Shown: positions 17,980-27,005 of the stretch, piece by piece
How positions within the stretch are numbered: the first letter of the stretch is position 1
How the letters are laid out: the number at the start of each line of letters is the position of its first letter
Assembly (NCBI RefSeq): GCF_030767025.1
Contig: NZ_JASITE010000005.1
Coordinates: 372,001 to 436,000, forward strand
DNA length: 64,000 nucleotides
Direction: 5' to 3'
From: Nocardia sp. CC227C
GTDB taxonomy: Bacteria > Actinomycetota > Actinomycetes > Mycobacteriales > Mycobacteriaceae
Notes under the pieces: generated by a model
What the model was told of the DNA's origin: nothing
The model's input: the letters and a program-made list of their open reading frames with translations, nothing else
The model's database searches: none
Program-made: the position numbers and the translations under genes

Positions 17980-19521
17980 GTGTCACCTGAATTCGAGTCC
18001 CCCTGGGGGAGAGCATCCAAGTTCGCCTCACCCGGCGACGGCTGGACCGCCGTCGGCGGCGGTCTGGCGCAACTCGCCGCCGCGGTCGAGCAGAGCCACC
18101 ACCGCTCGCCGCTGCCCTCCGGCCAACCGGCCGAGATGCTGGACGCCGTCACGGCTTCCCTGGGGACGGAACAGGTTCCGGACGACGGCGTGGGCGAGGC
18201 TGCCGCGCTCGCGCAGCTGGCCGACGTGATCGCCCGCTACGGACTGGATCTCACCCACAAGCTGTGCGCCGCGCACCTGCAGCCGCCGCCGCTGACCGTG
18301 GCCGTGGTGGCCGACGCGCTGGCCAGCGCCACCAACGCCTCACTGGACACCTACGATTCCGGCCCGGCCACCCTGGGCATCGAGCAGTGGACCATCAGCG
18401 CGCTGGCGAAGCTGGCCGGATTCGGCGAGAACGCCGGTGGCGTCTTCGGTCCGGGCGGGTCGTACTCGAATCTGCTGGCGCTGCTGATCGCCCGGGACTA
18501 CGGGGCCGCCCAGCAGGGCATCGACATTCGCCACAATGGCGTGAGCGCGCTGCCCCGGCCGGTGGTGCTGTGCTCGCAGGTGGCGCACTTCTCCATCCAC
18601 CGCGCCTGTGCCGCACTGGGTCTGGGTGAGGCGGCGACCATCCCGATCCCGGTCGACGCCGACCACCGGATGATTCCGGAGGCCCTGGAGGCCGCCCTCA
18701 CCGAACTGCGCGAGAGCCATACGCCGGTCGCCATCGTGGCCACCGCGGGCACCACCGACTTCGGCTCCATCGACCCGCTGCCCGAGATCGCCGATATCGC
18801 CGCCCGCCACGGCGTGTGGATGCACGTGGACGGCGCGTACGGCTTCGGTTCGCTGTTCTCCGACAAGCTGGCTCCGCTGCTGTGCGGTATCGAGCGCGCC
18901 GACTCGGTGACCCTGGACCTGCACAAGGTCGGCTGGCAGCCCGCCGCCGCGAGCGTGCTGCTGCTCGCGGACCAGCGCCGGTTCGCGTCGCTGAACCGCT
19001 CGGTGGCCTACCTCAACCCCGACGACGACGTGGAGGCCGGATACGGCGGCCTGCTCGGCCAGACATTGCAGACCACCCGGCGTCCCGATGTGCTCAAGGT
19101 GGCGGCGACCTTCCTCGCCTACGGCCGCAACGGCCTGGGACGGATGCTCGACGCCTGCCACGACCTGGCCCGCTACGCCGAAACCCGCATCACCGCCGAA
19201 CCGCTGCTGGAACTGGTCGCGCCGGTGACCCTGACCACGGTCGTCTTCCGTTACCGCTGTGAGGATCTGGACCTCGACCAGGTGAACGGCGAACTGCGCC
19301 GCCGCCTGATCAGCTCCGGCAAGGCGCTCATCGGCCGCACCCAGGTGCGGGTCGGCGGCGAGGGCGAGCCCCGCACCTGCGTGAAGCTCACCCTGCTGAA
19401 CCCGGAGACCAGCGCGCGCGACATCGACGACCTGTTCGACGAACTGCTGCGGGTGGGATTGGAAGTGGAGTCCGAGGGCTTGCGCAGCGGACACGACGAA
19501 ATGGTGAAGGTCCATGAGTGA
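17980..19521 (+). CDS. Group II PLP-dependent decarboxylase (lysine decarboxylase, DesA-like)
   Basis: This 513-aa enzyme of the glutamate/tyrosine/2,4-diaminobutyrate decarboxylase family binds PLP through Lys316 in LDLHKVGWQP. The cofactor site includes HVDGAYGFG and the upstream His of CSQVAHFSIHRA. In desferrioxamine-type clusters such enzymes convert L-lysine to cadaverine, the diamine then hydroxylated. Lysine rather than 2,4-diaminobutyrate is inferred from the neighbouring N-hydroxylase. GTG 17980 follows an 89-bp gap with GAGG 9 nt upstream; its 3' end overlaps the hydroxylase gene by 8 bp. Substrate specificity cannot be read from sequence alone. Confidence 0.88.
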   Translation: MSPEFESPWGRASKFASPGDGWTAVGGGLAQLAAAVEQSHHRSPLPSGQPAEMLDAVTASLGTEQVPDDGVGEAAALAQLADVIARYGLDLTHKLCAAHLQPPPLTVAVVADALASATNASLDTYDSGPATLGIEQWTISALAKLAGFGENAGGVFGPGGSYSNLLALLIARDYGAAQQGIDIRHNGVSALPRPVVLCSQVAHFSIHRACAALGLGEAATIPIPVDADHRMIPEALEAALTELRESHTPVAIVATAGTTDFGSIDPLPEIADIAARHGVWMHVDGAYGFGSLFSDKLAPLLCGIERADSVTLDLHKVGWQPAAASVLLLADQRRFASLNRSVAYLNPDDDVEAGYGGLLGQTLQTTRRPDVLKVAATFLAYGRNGLGRMLDACHDLARYAETRITAEPLLELVAPVTLTTVVFRYRCEDLDLDQVNGELRRRLISSGKALIGRTQVRVGGEGEPRTCVKLTLLNPETSARDIDDLFDELLRVGLEVESEGLRSGHDEMVKVHE

Positions 19522-20875
19522 AATCGAGTCGGTCGACATCCTCGCCATCGGGGCGGGCCCGTTCAATATCGGTCTGGCGGCCATGGCCTCCACGGTCGAC
19601 GATGTCGAGGTGCTGGTGGTCGACTCCGTCGAGGAGTTCCACTGGCATCCCGGCATGATGTTCGAGGAAGCCAAGCTCCAGGTCAGCTTCCTGTCGGATC
19701 TGGTCTCACTGGTGGACCCGACCCACCCCATGTCGTTCCTGGCCTATCTCGCCGATGTCGACCGGCTGTACCCGTTCCTGGTGCGCGAGGACTTCTTCCC
19801 CACCCGCCGCGAATACGAGGCGTACCTGCTGTGGGCGGTGCGGCGGCTGTCGTCGCTGCGGTTCTCCACCACCGTCGACGCCGTGCGCTGGGACGACGAG
19901 CACGACCGCTTCGAGGTGTCGGTGACCTCCGGCGGCACCGCCGCCATGACCTCCGGCGGCACCGCCGCCATGACCTCCGGCGGCACCGCCGCCACTATCC
20001 ACGCCGGTCACATCGTGGTGGGCGTGGGCACCGAGCCCGCCATCCCGGCGGCGCTCGCCACCGCCTCCCCCAGGCTCGTCCACAGCGCCGACTACCTGCA
20101 CCACCGCGACGACGCGCACGCCGCGGGCGCGGTGACGGTGATCGGGTCCGGCCAGTCCGGCGCGGAGATCGTGGTCGACCTGCTCGAGGCCAACCTCGAC
20201 GGCGGCCCGGCGGTGCAATGGTGGACGCGCACACCGTGGTTCGCGCCGCTGGACTTCACCAAGCTGTCGCTGGAGATGACCACGCCCGCCTATATGGAGT
20301 ACTTCCACGGGCTGCCCGAGGAGACTCGCGACCGGGTGCGCGCCGGGCACTGGCAGTTCCACAAGGGCATCTCCACCGACACCCTGGACCGGCTGCACGA
20401 TCTGCTCTACCGCCGCGAACTCAAGGAGAAGCTGCAACCGGTGCGGCTGCGCAACGGCGTCACGGTGGAGGGCATCGACACCCTCGACGACGGACGGCTG
20501 CGCATTCGCGGCCGCCACCGCGACACCGGATCGCTGCTGGCGCACACCGCCGATATGGTCGTGGCGGCCACCGGCTACCAGCCCCGCGCGCAGGCGTTCC
20601 TGGACCCGATCGCGGACCGGCTGCACCGGGACACCAAGGGCCGCTTGGTCGTCGAGGGCAATCACGCGGTGGCCGCCGACGCCGCGCTGGCCGGACGGGT
20701 GTTCGTGGCCAATGCCGAGGCGCACGCGGTGGGCGTCTCCGCGCCGAACCTGGACATCGGCGCGATGCGCAATGCCAAGATCCTCAACTCCGTACTCGGC
20801 CGCGAGGTCTACCGGCTCCAGCGCAACACCGCGTTCACCAGCTTCGGGGTGGGCGACGAGGAAGTGCTCGAGTAG
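19514..20875 (+). CDS. Lysine/cadaverine N-hydroxylase (IucD/DesB-like flavoprotein)
   Basis: This 453-aa FAD/NADPH-dependent N-monooxygenase carries the FAD site [10 protein letters not shown] (residues 12-21), [19 protein letters not shown], the NADPH site [11 protein letters not shown] and the C-terminal VVAATGYQP. It adds the hydroxyl to the terminal amine of lysine or cadaverine, creating the future hydroxamate. At about residues 138-161 a 24-bp sequence is repeated three times in frame, inserting TSGGTAAM units into a surface loop. ATG 19514 overlaps the decarboxylase gene. Confidence 0.92.
   Translation: MSEIESVDILAIGAGPFNIGLAAMASTVDDVEVLVVDSVEEFHWHPGMMFEEAKLQVSFLSDLVSLVDPTHPMSFLAYLADVDRLYPFLVREDFFPTRREYEAYLLWAVRRLSSLRFSTTVDAVRWDDEHDRFEVSVTSGGTAAMTSGGTAAMTSGGTAATIHAGHIVVGVGTEPAIPAALATASPRLVHSADYLHHRDDAHAAGAVTVIGSGQSGAEIVVDLLEANLDGGPAVQWWTRTPWFAPLDFTKLSLEMTTPAYMEYFHGLPEETRDRVRAGHWQFHKGISTDTLDRLHDLLYRRELKEKLQPVRLRNGVTVEGIDTLDDGRLRIRGRHRDTGSLLAHTADMVVAATGYQPRAQAFLDPIADRLHRDTKGRLVVEGNHAVAADAALAGRVFVANAEAHAVGVSAPNLDIGAMRNAKILNSVLGREVYRLQRNTAFTSFGVGDEEVLE
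19925..19996 (+). repeat. In-frame 24-bp tandem repeat, three copies, inside the N-hydroxylase gene
   Basis: Units lie at 19925-19948, 19949-19972 and 19973-19996. The first two are identical and the third differs only in its last codon (ATG to ACT). Each encodes TSGGTAAM/T. Slippage would change length by 8 residues without a frameshift. Confidence 0.92.
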
Positions 20876-20926
20876 CACCGCTCCCGCCCCGGTTACCAAT
20901 TCTCTTATGTTCCAAAGGAGTTCGAT

Positions 20927-21169
20927 ATGTCCGACCACATCAGCGACGCGCTGAACAGCATTCTCGAAGAAGACCTCGATCTGTCCCTGACCGATGTCAC
21001 CCGGTCGTCGCTGCTGATCGAGGATCTCGGCGTCGACTCGGTGGCCTTCGCCATCGGCGTGGTCGCCATCGAGGAGCGGCTCGGCGTGAAGCTGTCCGAG
21101 CGGGAGATGTCCGAAGCCGCGTCGGTCGGCGATCTGGAAGACCTCATCCGCTCCAAGGTCGGTTCGTGA
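20927..21169 (+). CDS. Acyl carrier protein (MbtL-like)
   Basis: This 80-aa acidic, helical carrier has the phosphopantetheine attachment Ser38 in [17 protein letters not shown] lies ahead of ATG 20927. It would carry a fatty acyl chain loaded by the FAAL (23617) and desaturated by the next gene, the arrangement known from the mycobactin mbtL-mbtN-mbtM module. Its stop overlaps the dehydrogenase GTG (GTGA). Confidence 0.92.
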   Translation: MSDHISDALNSILEEDLDLSLTDVTRSSLLIEDLGVDSVAFAIGVVAIEERLGVKLSEREMSEAASVGDLEDLIRSKVGS

Positions 21170-22329
21170 CCGTGACGACCACGGAAACCTACGAAGAACT
21201 GCTCGACCGCGTCTTCGACGACCGGGTGATCGCCTGGACCGAAGCCGCCGAGCAGGACAAGAAGTTCCCCCGGGCGCTGCTCGAGCAGCTCGGCAAGGAG
21301 GGCGTCTTCGCCCGCAAATGGGAAGACCGCAAGCTCACCGACCTCGGCAAGCACTTCGCCCTGGCCCAGCGCCTGGGCGCGCTGAACTCGGCGGGCATCG
21401 GAGTCGGTGTGAGCCTGCACGATTCGGCCATCTCCATCCTGCGGCGGTTCGGGCGCAACGACTTCCAGCGTGAGCTGGCCGATCGGGCCATCGAGACCCA
21501 GGCGGTGCTGTGCGTCGCGGCGTCGGAGGAATCCGGCGGCTCCGATCTCCAGATCGCCCGCACCATGATCGAGCCCGAGGGCGACGGCTATCGGGTGGTG
21601 GGGCACAAGAAGTTCGTCTCGCTCTCGCCCATCGCCGATCAGATCATGGTCGTGTGCCGCAGCGCCGGGGACGGCTCCTCGGCCGAGCACGGCAATGTGG
21701 CGCTGGCCATCGTGCCCACCGCGCAGGTCGAGATCGCCACACCCTACGAAAAGCTCGGTGCTGGACCGCTGGACACCGCCGCGGTCAGCATCGACACCTG
21801 GGTGCCGGCGGAGGCGCTGATCGGGCGACCGGGCACCGGTCTGGCCATGATCAGCTGGGGGCTGGCCCACGAGCGCTTCTCGGTGGCCGGACAGATCGCC
21901 GGAGCCTGCGAGGTCATGCTCGGCGTCACGCTGGCCCGCATGATGGACCGCACCCAGTTCGGCAAGCGCCTCTACGACCATCAGGCGCTGCGGCTGCGGC
22001 TGGCCGATCTGCAATCGCGGGTCGACATGCTGCGCTACGCCCTGGCCGGGGTCGCCGCCGAGGGGAAGATCAACCTGCGCACCGCCGCCGCGCTCAAGGC
22101 CACCGCCGCCAACCTCGGTGAGGAAGTGGCGTCGCAGTGCCTGCACATCTTCGGCGGCATCGGCTATCTGGAGACCGGGCTGCCGATCGGCCGCTGGTGG
22201 CGGGATATGAAACTGGCGCGGGTCGGCGGCGGCACCGACGAAATCCTGTGGGAGCTGGTGGCCGCGGCCATGAAGCCCGATACCGCGCGGTACCGGAAGA
22301 TGTTCGAGAACCAGGTGGAACAGCCATGA
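21166..22329 (+). CDS. Acyl-ACP dehydrogenase (MbtN/FadE14-like)
   Basis: This 387-aa FAD enzyme of the acyl-CoA dehydrogenase fold shows [44 protein letters not shown] and [16 protein letters not shown]. The usual catalytic Glu in YEGT near the C-terminus is replaced ([12 protein letters not shown]). A Glu at residue 236 in SWGLAHERF aligns by eye with the alternative base of isovaleryl-CoA dehydrogenase. By analogy to MbtN it would insert the alpha,beta double bond into the ACP-bound chain, giving a 2-enoyl tail. I chose GTG 21166 (overlap with the ACP stop); the same frame is open far upstream, but that stretch is antisense-like sequence inside the hydroxylase gene. Confidence 0.88.
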   Translation: MTVTTTETYEELLDRVFDDRVIAWTEAAEQDKKFPRALLEQLGKEGVFARKWEDRKLTDLGKHFALAQRLGALNSAGIGVGVSLHDSAISILRRFGRNDFQRELADRAIETQAVLCVAASEESGGSDLQIARTMIEPEGDGYRVVGHKKFVSLSPIADQIMVVCRSAGDGSSAEHGNVALAIVPTAQVEIATPYEKLGAGPLDTAAVSIDTWVPAEALIGRPGTGLAMISWGLAHERFSVAGQIAGACEVMLGVTLARMMDRTQFGKRLYDHQALRLRLADLQSRVDMLRYALAGVAAEGKINLRTAAALKATAANLGEEVASQCLHIFGGIGYLETGLPIGRWWRDMKLARVGGGTDEILWELVAAAMKPDTARYRKMFENQVEQP

Positions 22330-23594
22330 CCGATCCCAGCGCCCCCATCGAACTGACCCCGCCCGATTACACCTATCTGCACCTGGACATGAAGGGCCGC
22401 CCCATGCACTGGGCGATGCTCCTCGAACTGGAGGCGGACGCGCAGCGGCTCACCCTCGACGCCATCCGGGCCCGGGTGGCCGAGCGCATCGGCCTGTTCG
22501 ACATCTTCCGGGTCGGCATCGCCGAAGGCCGTTGGCGCGCACCGCGAGTGGTGCTGACCGACGAGCCGGACCTCGGGCGGCACATCACCGGCGGCGAGTT
22601 CGCCGATCAGGCCGACCTGCGACGGCAGCTGGCCACCCTGATGGAGACGCCGCTGCCCCGCCCGGATCCGCTGTGGCACATCACGCTGCTGACGCCGCGC
22701 GGTGACGGTGCGCAGCGCATCCTGCTGCGGGTGCACCACGCGCTGTCCGACGGCATCGCGGGGGCCGCCTTCGCCGCGCTGCTGGCCGACGGCACCACCG
22801 AAGAGCTGTCGGAATTCGAGCGTTTCGCCACCAGCCCGCGCTTCCGCACCCCGCCCGTCGAGCCGGAGGTGCTGAAGGAGTCCAAGGCCGCCTTCAACGA
22901 CCAGTGGGCCGCCGGACGCACGGGCCGCGGCTGGCCCAAGCTGACCAAGTCCGGCCGCCGCGAGGTCGCGACGACCGGGATCTCCACCCGGGAGCTGCGC
23001 CGCGCCGCCAAGAAGCACGACGCGACGGTGCACGAGTTCGTGCTCGCCGCCATCGGCCGCACCCTCAGCGCGCACCCGCCCGGCACCCGGGCGCACACGC
23101 TGCGGGTGACGCTGCCGGTGACCAACGATCCGGAATTCCGGCACACCGGCAACGCGGTCATCGTCACGCCGCTGAACCTGCTCGGCGACGAATCCGATCT
23201 GGGTCGCCAGATCGAGCGCTGCCGCGGCGAATTGGCGACCATCGAGCGGCGGCGTCCGGAGCTGACCTCGGCCGCCCCCGACGGCGGTCCGGCGCTGCCC
23301 TGGCCGGTGCAGCGGGTCATCGCCCACGCGGCCATGGCGCATATGAGCCCGGACATCCACATCGGCATCAATCCCGGTTTCTCCCGGATCCGCGCGGTGC
23401 TCGGCAACCGCATCGCCGAACTGACGCCGCTGTCGCCGCTGGCCGGTTACTCGTTCTCGGTGACCTCCCTGATTCTGGGGAATCGCACGTCGTTCGGCGT
23501 CGTCACCGATCCGGCCGCCCTTCCGGCGGGGTACGCCGCGACCTTCGCAGAGAACTTCGACCGCGTGCTGCGCGAGGCAGCACCGTCGGCATGA
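22326..23594 (+). CDS. WS/DGAT-like HHxxxDG acyltransferase
   Basis: This 422-aa protein opens with [19 protein letters not shown], a typical start of wax-ester-synthase/DGAT proteins, and has the catalytic HHALSDG at residues 137-143. The C-terminal half carries [16 protein letters not shown], matching the conserved domain of the family. In lipid metabolism these enzymes move an acyl group from CoA to an alcohol. Here, directly after the ACP and dehydrogenase, transfer of the 2-enoyl chain from ACP to an amine or hydroxylamine of the siderophore is plausible. I do not recall such an enzyme in the mycobactin lipid module. It overlaps its upstream neighbour by ATGA. Confidence 0.85.
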   Translation: MTDPSAPIELTPPDYTYLHLDMKGRPMHWAMLLELEADAQRLTLDAIRARVAERIGLFDIFRVGIAEGRWRAPRVVLTDEPDLGRHITGGEFADQADLRRQLATLMETPLPRPDPLWHITLLTPRGDGAQRILLRVHHALSDGIAGAAFAALLADGTTEELSEFERFATSPRFRTPPVEPEVLKESKAAFNDQWAAGRTGRGWPKLTKSGRREVATTGISTRELRRAAKKHDATVHEFVLAAIGRTLSAHPPGTRAHTLRVTLPVTNDPEFRHTGNAVIVTPLNLLGDESDLGRQIERCRGELATIERRRPELTSAAPDGGPALPWPVQRVIAHAAMAHMSPDIHIGINPGFSRIRAVLGNRIAELTPLSPLAGYSFSVTSLILGNRTSFGVVTDPAALPAGYAATFAENFDRVLREAAPSA

Positions 23595-23616
23595 GCCGGG
23601 AAGAGACCGGAGAACA

Positions 23617-25251
23617 ATGAGCAACGTCACCGAGCTGCTGTTCGAGCAGCCCGCGTCCACTACCACCGGACTGTGGAGTGGAAGCGACACAACGGAATTG
23701 GCCTTCCACAGCTGGGAGCGGGTGCGCTCCCGCGCCCGCCGGATCGCGGGCGGTCTGGCGGGGGCGGGCGTCGAGCACGGCGGATCGGTCGCCATCCTCG
23801 CCGGTGAACCCGCCGACGTGGCTGCGCTGGTGCAGGCGAGCTGGATGCGCGGCGCGGCGTTCACCATGCTGCATCAGCCGACGCCCCGCACCAATCTGGA
23901 AACCTGGGTGGCCGACACCCGCGCCGTGGTGGCCATGCTGGGTGCGGCGGTGATCGCGGTCGGCGAGCCGTTCGCCGCGGCCGTGCGCGACCTGGATCTG
24001 GGCGCGCCGATCGTCTCGGTCGAGGACCTGGCGGCCGCCACCGAGGTGGAGCCGGTGCCCGCCGCCGAGGACGATATCGCCATTCTCCAGCTGACCTCCG
24101 GCACCACCGGTGTCCCGAAGGCCGTCGCCATCTCGCACGGCAATGTCCGGCAGAACCAGCACGCCATGGTGGCGGCCGCCGGGTTCCGGCCCGAGGACGT
24201 GGTGGTCAGCTGGCTGCCGCTCTACCACGACATGGGCATGGTGGGCATGATGCTGACGCCCATGCTCGCGCAGGCGACCGCGGTCATCACCACCCCGCTG
24301 GCGTTCCTGAAGAGCCCGCTGAAGTGGGCCGAGTACATCACCCGGTTCAACGGCACCTACACCGCCGCACCGAATTTCGCGTACTCGCTGCTCGCCCGGC
24401 GGCTCAAGCGCGCCCCCGAGGGCGCGTACGACCTGTCCACCCTGCGGGTCGCGGTGAACGGCGCGGAGGTCATCGACGAGAGCACACTCGACGAATTCGT
24501 CACGGAGGCGTCGCGTTTCGGCCTGCGGCCGGAGGCCGTCATGCCCGCCTACGGCATGGCCGAGACCACCCTGGCGGTGTCGTTCGCCCCGGTGACCGAG
24601 ATGTTCTCGGTGGATGTCATCGACGGCGAGGTGGCCGAGCGCGACGGGGTCGTGCAGCGCGAGCAGGTCCAGCGGACACGGTCTCTGGCCAAGCTGGGCG
24701 CACCCGTGCCGGGTATCGAGCTGCGCGTGGTCGACGAGAGCGGCACCGTCCTGCCCGCCGACCGCATCGGCAGCATTCTGGTGCGCGGTGACGCGGTGAC
24801 CACGCGCTACCTGGGACCGGACGGGTACTCCTCGGCGGTGGACGCCGAGGGCTGGCTGTCCACCGGCGACCTCGGCTATGTCACCGAGAGCGGCGAGATC
24901 GTGGTCACCGGACGCAAGAAGGACGTCATCATCGTGGCGGGCCGCAATATCTCGCCGACCGTGGTGGAGCGGGCCGCGGGTGTCGTCTCCGGCGTGCGTC
25001 CGGGCGGCGTGGCGGCCGTGGCGGTGCGACTGCCGTCCATGGCCCGCGAGGGCATCGCGGTCATCGCCGAATCCGATGCGGCCGCCGACGCCGATGAGGC
25101 CGAACGGATTCGCAAGGAGGTGGCGCGCGCGGTGTACGACGATGTCGGCATCGCGCCCGCCGTGGTCACCATCGTGACGAAGGGGGCGCTGCCGAAGACC
25201 CCGTCGGGCAAGCTGCGCCGCTCGCTGGCGACCAGCCTGATCCCGGCCTGA
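23617..25251 (+). CDS. Fatty acyl-AMP ligase (FAAL, MbtM-like)
   Basis: This 544-aa ANL-superfamily enzyme shows the P-loop LQLTSGTTGVPKAV, the FAAL/FACL motif SWLPLYHDMGMVG, PAYGMAETTLAVSFAP, STGDLGYV, GRKKDVIIVAGRN and the C-terminal Lys in LPKTPSGKLRRS. FAALs activate a fatty acid as acyl-AMP and load it on an ACP instead of CoA. With the preceding ACP and dehydrogenase it reproduces the mycobactin lipid module. It is the last gene of the operon; a strong terminator follows 29 bp after the stop. Confidence 0.92.
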   Translation: MSNVTELLFEQPASTTTGLWSGSDTTELAFHSWERVRSRARRIAGGLAGAGVEHGGSVAILAGEPADVAALVQASWMRGAAFTMLHQPTPRTNLETWVADTRAVVAMLGAAVIAVGEPFAAAVRDLDLGAPIVSVEDLAAATEVEPVPAAEDDIAILQLTSGTTGVPKAVAISHGNVRQNQHAMVAAAGFRPEDVVVSWLPLYHDMGMVGMMLTPMLAQATAVITTPLAFLKSPLKWAEYITRFNGTYTAAPNFAYSLLARRLKRAPEGAYDLSTLRVAVNGAEVIDESTLDEFVTEASRFGLRPEAVMPAYGMAETTLAVSFAPVTEMFSVDVIDGEVAERDGVVQREQVQRTRSLAKLGAPVPGIELRVVDESGTVLPADRIGSILVRGDAVTTRYLGPDGYSSAVDAEGWLSTGDLGYVTESGEIVVTGRKKDVIIVAGRNISPTVVERAAGVVSGVRPGGVAAVAVRLPSMAREGIAVIAESDAAADADEAERIRKEVARAVYDDVGIAPAVVTIVTKGALPKTPSGKLRRSLATSLIPA

Positions 25252-25280
25252 GGTCACGACAGGCGTCGCAGGCCAACAAC

Positions 25281-25322
25281 GAGAGCGGGGCCGGATCGGA
25301 ATTCCGATCCGGCCCCGCTCTC
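25281..25322. terminator. Strong hairpin between the convergent siderophore operon and exporter genes
   Basis: A perfect 19-bp stem (25281-25299 with 25304-25322) closes a 4-nt AATT loop. It sits between the FAAL stop (25251) and the end of the minus-strand permease (25333), so it can terminate both operons. No long T-run follows, as is common in actinobacteria. Confidence 0.85.
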
Positions 25323-25332
25323 GGCGTACGGG

Positions 25333-26190
25333 TCAGCGGCGCTGCTCGGCGGCGTGGCGGTAACCCCGCGCCGCCAGCGGACCGAAGACGACGATCAGGC
25401 CGAGGGTCCACACCACCGTGAGGACGAGCGGTTTCGCCACCGCGCCGCTCTCGGTCAGGCCGCGAATGGCATCCACCGCCGGTGTCATCGGCTGGTGCCG
25501 CACCACCGGCTGCAACCAGCCCGGATATTCGGAGACCGGCGCGAAGCCGCCATTGAAGAACAGCAGCAGCAGGAACAGCCCGCCCAGCTGCTGCACGGCC
25601 TGCCGACCCGAGGCCACCGTGGCCATGGCGATCACCGGCACCGCGATGCCGACCGCGAACACCATGGGCACCACCACCGCGCCGACGGCGGCGGCGATCC
25701 CGTGCTCGAAGCGGAACCCCAGCGGCACCGCCACGGCGAACAGCACCACGGTCGCGATGCCGGTGCGCAGCGCCTCGGCGAGCAGCCGCCCGGCGATGAA
25801 GCCCGCGCGCGGCACCGGCAGCGTCCAGGTGCGCGCCAACAGCCCGGTATCACGTTCTCGGATCAGGCTGATCGCCGTGGCGAGGGTGCCGAACAGCGCA
25901 CCCACCAGCGCCACCAGACCGGTATTGCCGTACACGCTGTCGCCGCCGCCCATGGCGGTCACCGTCTTGCCGAGCACCAGCTGGAACATCAGCAGCATGA
26001 AGGCGGGAAAGACCAACGACTGCACCACGATGCCTGGATCGCGCGACCAGGAGCGCAGCAGCGCGCCCGCGTGCACGAGCGATTGCCGCAGCAGCGGAAC
26101 AGCTCGGCGCGGTGGCCATGTAGTGGATGCGTCGGTGGAATCGATTGCGGTGGCACTGGATTCGGTTGAGGTCATGGCTTCCTGATTCAT
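25333..26190 (-). CDS. ABC-2 type transporter permease (siderophore exporter candidate)
   Basis: This 285-aa DrrB/ABC-2 membrane protein has about six membrane segments (for example VVQSLVFPAFMLLMFQLVL and VGALFGTLATAISL) and the ABC-2 signature stretch PGWLQPVVRHQPMTPAVDAIRGL. It is the third gene of a minus-strand operon (ATPase, permease, permease) whose promoter carries an iron box; its ATG overlaps the preceding permease stop by 4 bp. Export of the freshly made siderophore is inferred from position and regulation. Confidence 0.85.
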   Translation of the reverse strand: MNQEAMTSTESSATAIDSTDASTTWPPRRAVPLLRQSLVHAGALLRSWSRDPGIVVQSLVFPAFMLLMFQLVLGKTVTAMGGGDSVYGNTGLVALVGALFGTLATAISLIRERDTGLLARTWTLPVPRAGFIAGRLLAEALRTGIATVVLFAVAVPLGFRFEHGIAAAVGAVVVPMVFAVGIAVPVIAMATVASGRQAVQQLGGLFLLLLFFNGGFAPVSEYPGWLQPVVRHQPMTPAVDAIRGLTESGAVAKPLVLTVVWTLGLIVVFGPLAARGYRHAAEQRR

Positions 26191-27005
26191 CGGCTCACCT
26201 GCGTCCGCCCCGCCGCGACGATCGCGATGCCGCCCGCGGTGAGCAGCGCCGCCGCCCAGACGAGAGCGGCCGTCAGGTCGATTCCGGTCCCGGTCGCCAG
26301 CGTGCGCAGCGCATCGGTGAACACCGACATCGGCTGATTGCGGACGAACGGCTGCGCCCAGTCCGGAAACCCTTCCGCCGGAACGAGTCCCGTGGACGCC
26401 ATCACCAGGATCAACTGCGGGATCATGAGGATGCTGGCGATGGACACCGAATTGCGCGCGACCGTGCCGACCGCGTCGGTGAGCATGCTCAGCGCCAGCC
26501 CGAAGACCACCACCAGCGCCAGGAAAGCCAGTGTGTGCCAGGCGGACCCGTGGAACCGGAAGCCCAGCGAGTAGCCGATGCCGAGACCGCCCACCAGGGC
26601 CAGCAGCATGCGCACCACCACCCAGGCCATCCGGCCCAGGAACGGCGTGACGCGCGGGATGGGCAGCGACATCATGCGTTCGTGCACCCCGGCCCGCGCG
26701 TCGTGCCCGGCGGTCTCGGTGGCGGTGATGGCGGTGAACAGTCCGGCCTGCAACAGAATGATCGGGGTGAGGAACTGCGCGTAGTCGCCGCCGCCCAGTT
26801 CGAACTGCCGGTGCAGCGGCACGTAGAAGCAGACGAAGAAGACGACCGGCCCGAACACGGCGAAGATCGCGTCGCCGGAACGGAGCGCGGCCACGATCTT
26901 CTGCCGGGCCAGGGTGGCGGTGGCCGCGCCCAGTCGCACCGAGGCGCGGGCGACGCCGCCGCGCGCCGGGGTGACGGATACGGGAGCGAGGGTGGTCGAT
27001 GCCAT
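26187..27005 (-). CDS. ABC-2 type transporter permease (siderophore exporter candidate)
   Basis: This 272-aa permease starts at ATG 27005, which shares one base with the ATPase stop; a longer in-frame extension to 27437 runs antisense through the ATPase gene and is rejected. Six hydrophobic segments and the ABC-2 block FPDWAQPFVRNQPMSVFTDALR are present. Together with the other permease it would form a DrrABC-like heterodimeric exporter. Confidence 0.85.
   Translation of the reverse strand: MASTTLAPVSVTPARGGVARASVRLGAATATLARQKIVAALRSGDAIFAVFGPVVFFVCFYVPLHRQFELGGGDYAQFLTPIILLQAGLFTAITATETAGHDARAGVHERMMSLPIPRVTPFLGRMAWVVVRMLLALVGGLGIGYSLGFRFHGSAWHTLAFLALVVVFGLALSMLTDAVGTVARNSVSIASILMIPQLILVMASTGLVPAEGFPDWAQPFVRNQPMSVFTDALRTLATGTGIDLTAALVWAAALLTAGGIAIVAAGRTQVSR

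Noticed and set aside
19831..22329. 832-codon frame apparently fusing the hydroxylase region with the dehydrogenase
   Set aside because: The first two thirds are an off-frame reading of the hydroxylase gene. The dehydrogenase start at GTG 21166 overlaps the ACP stop, as in the rest of the operon.
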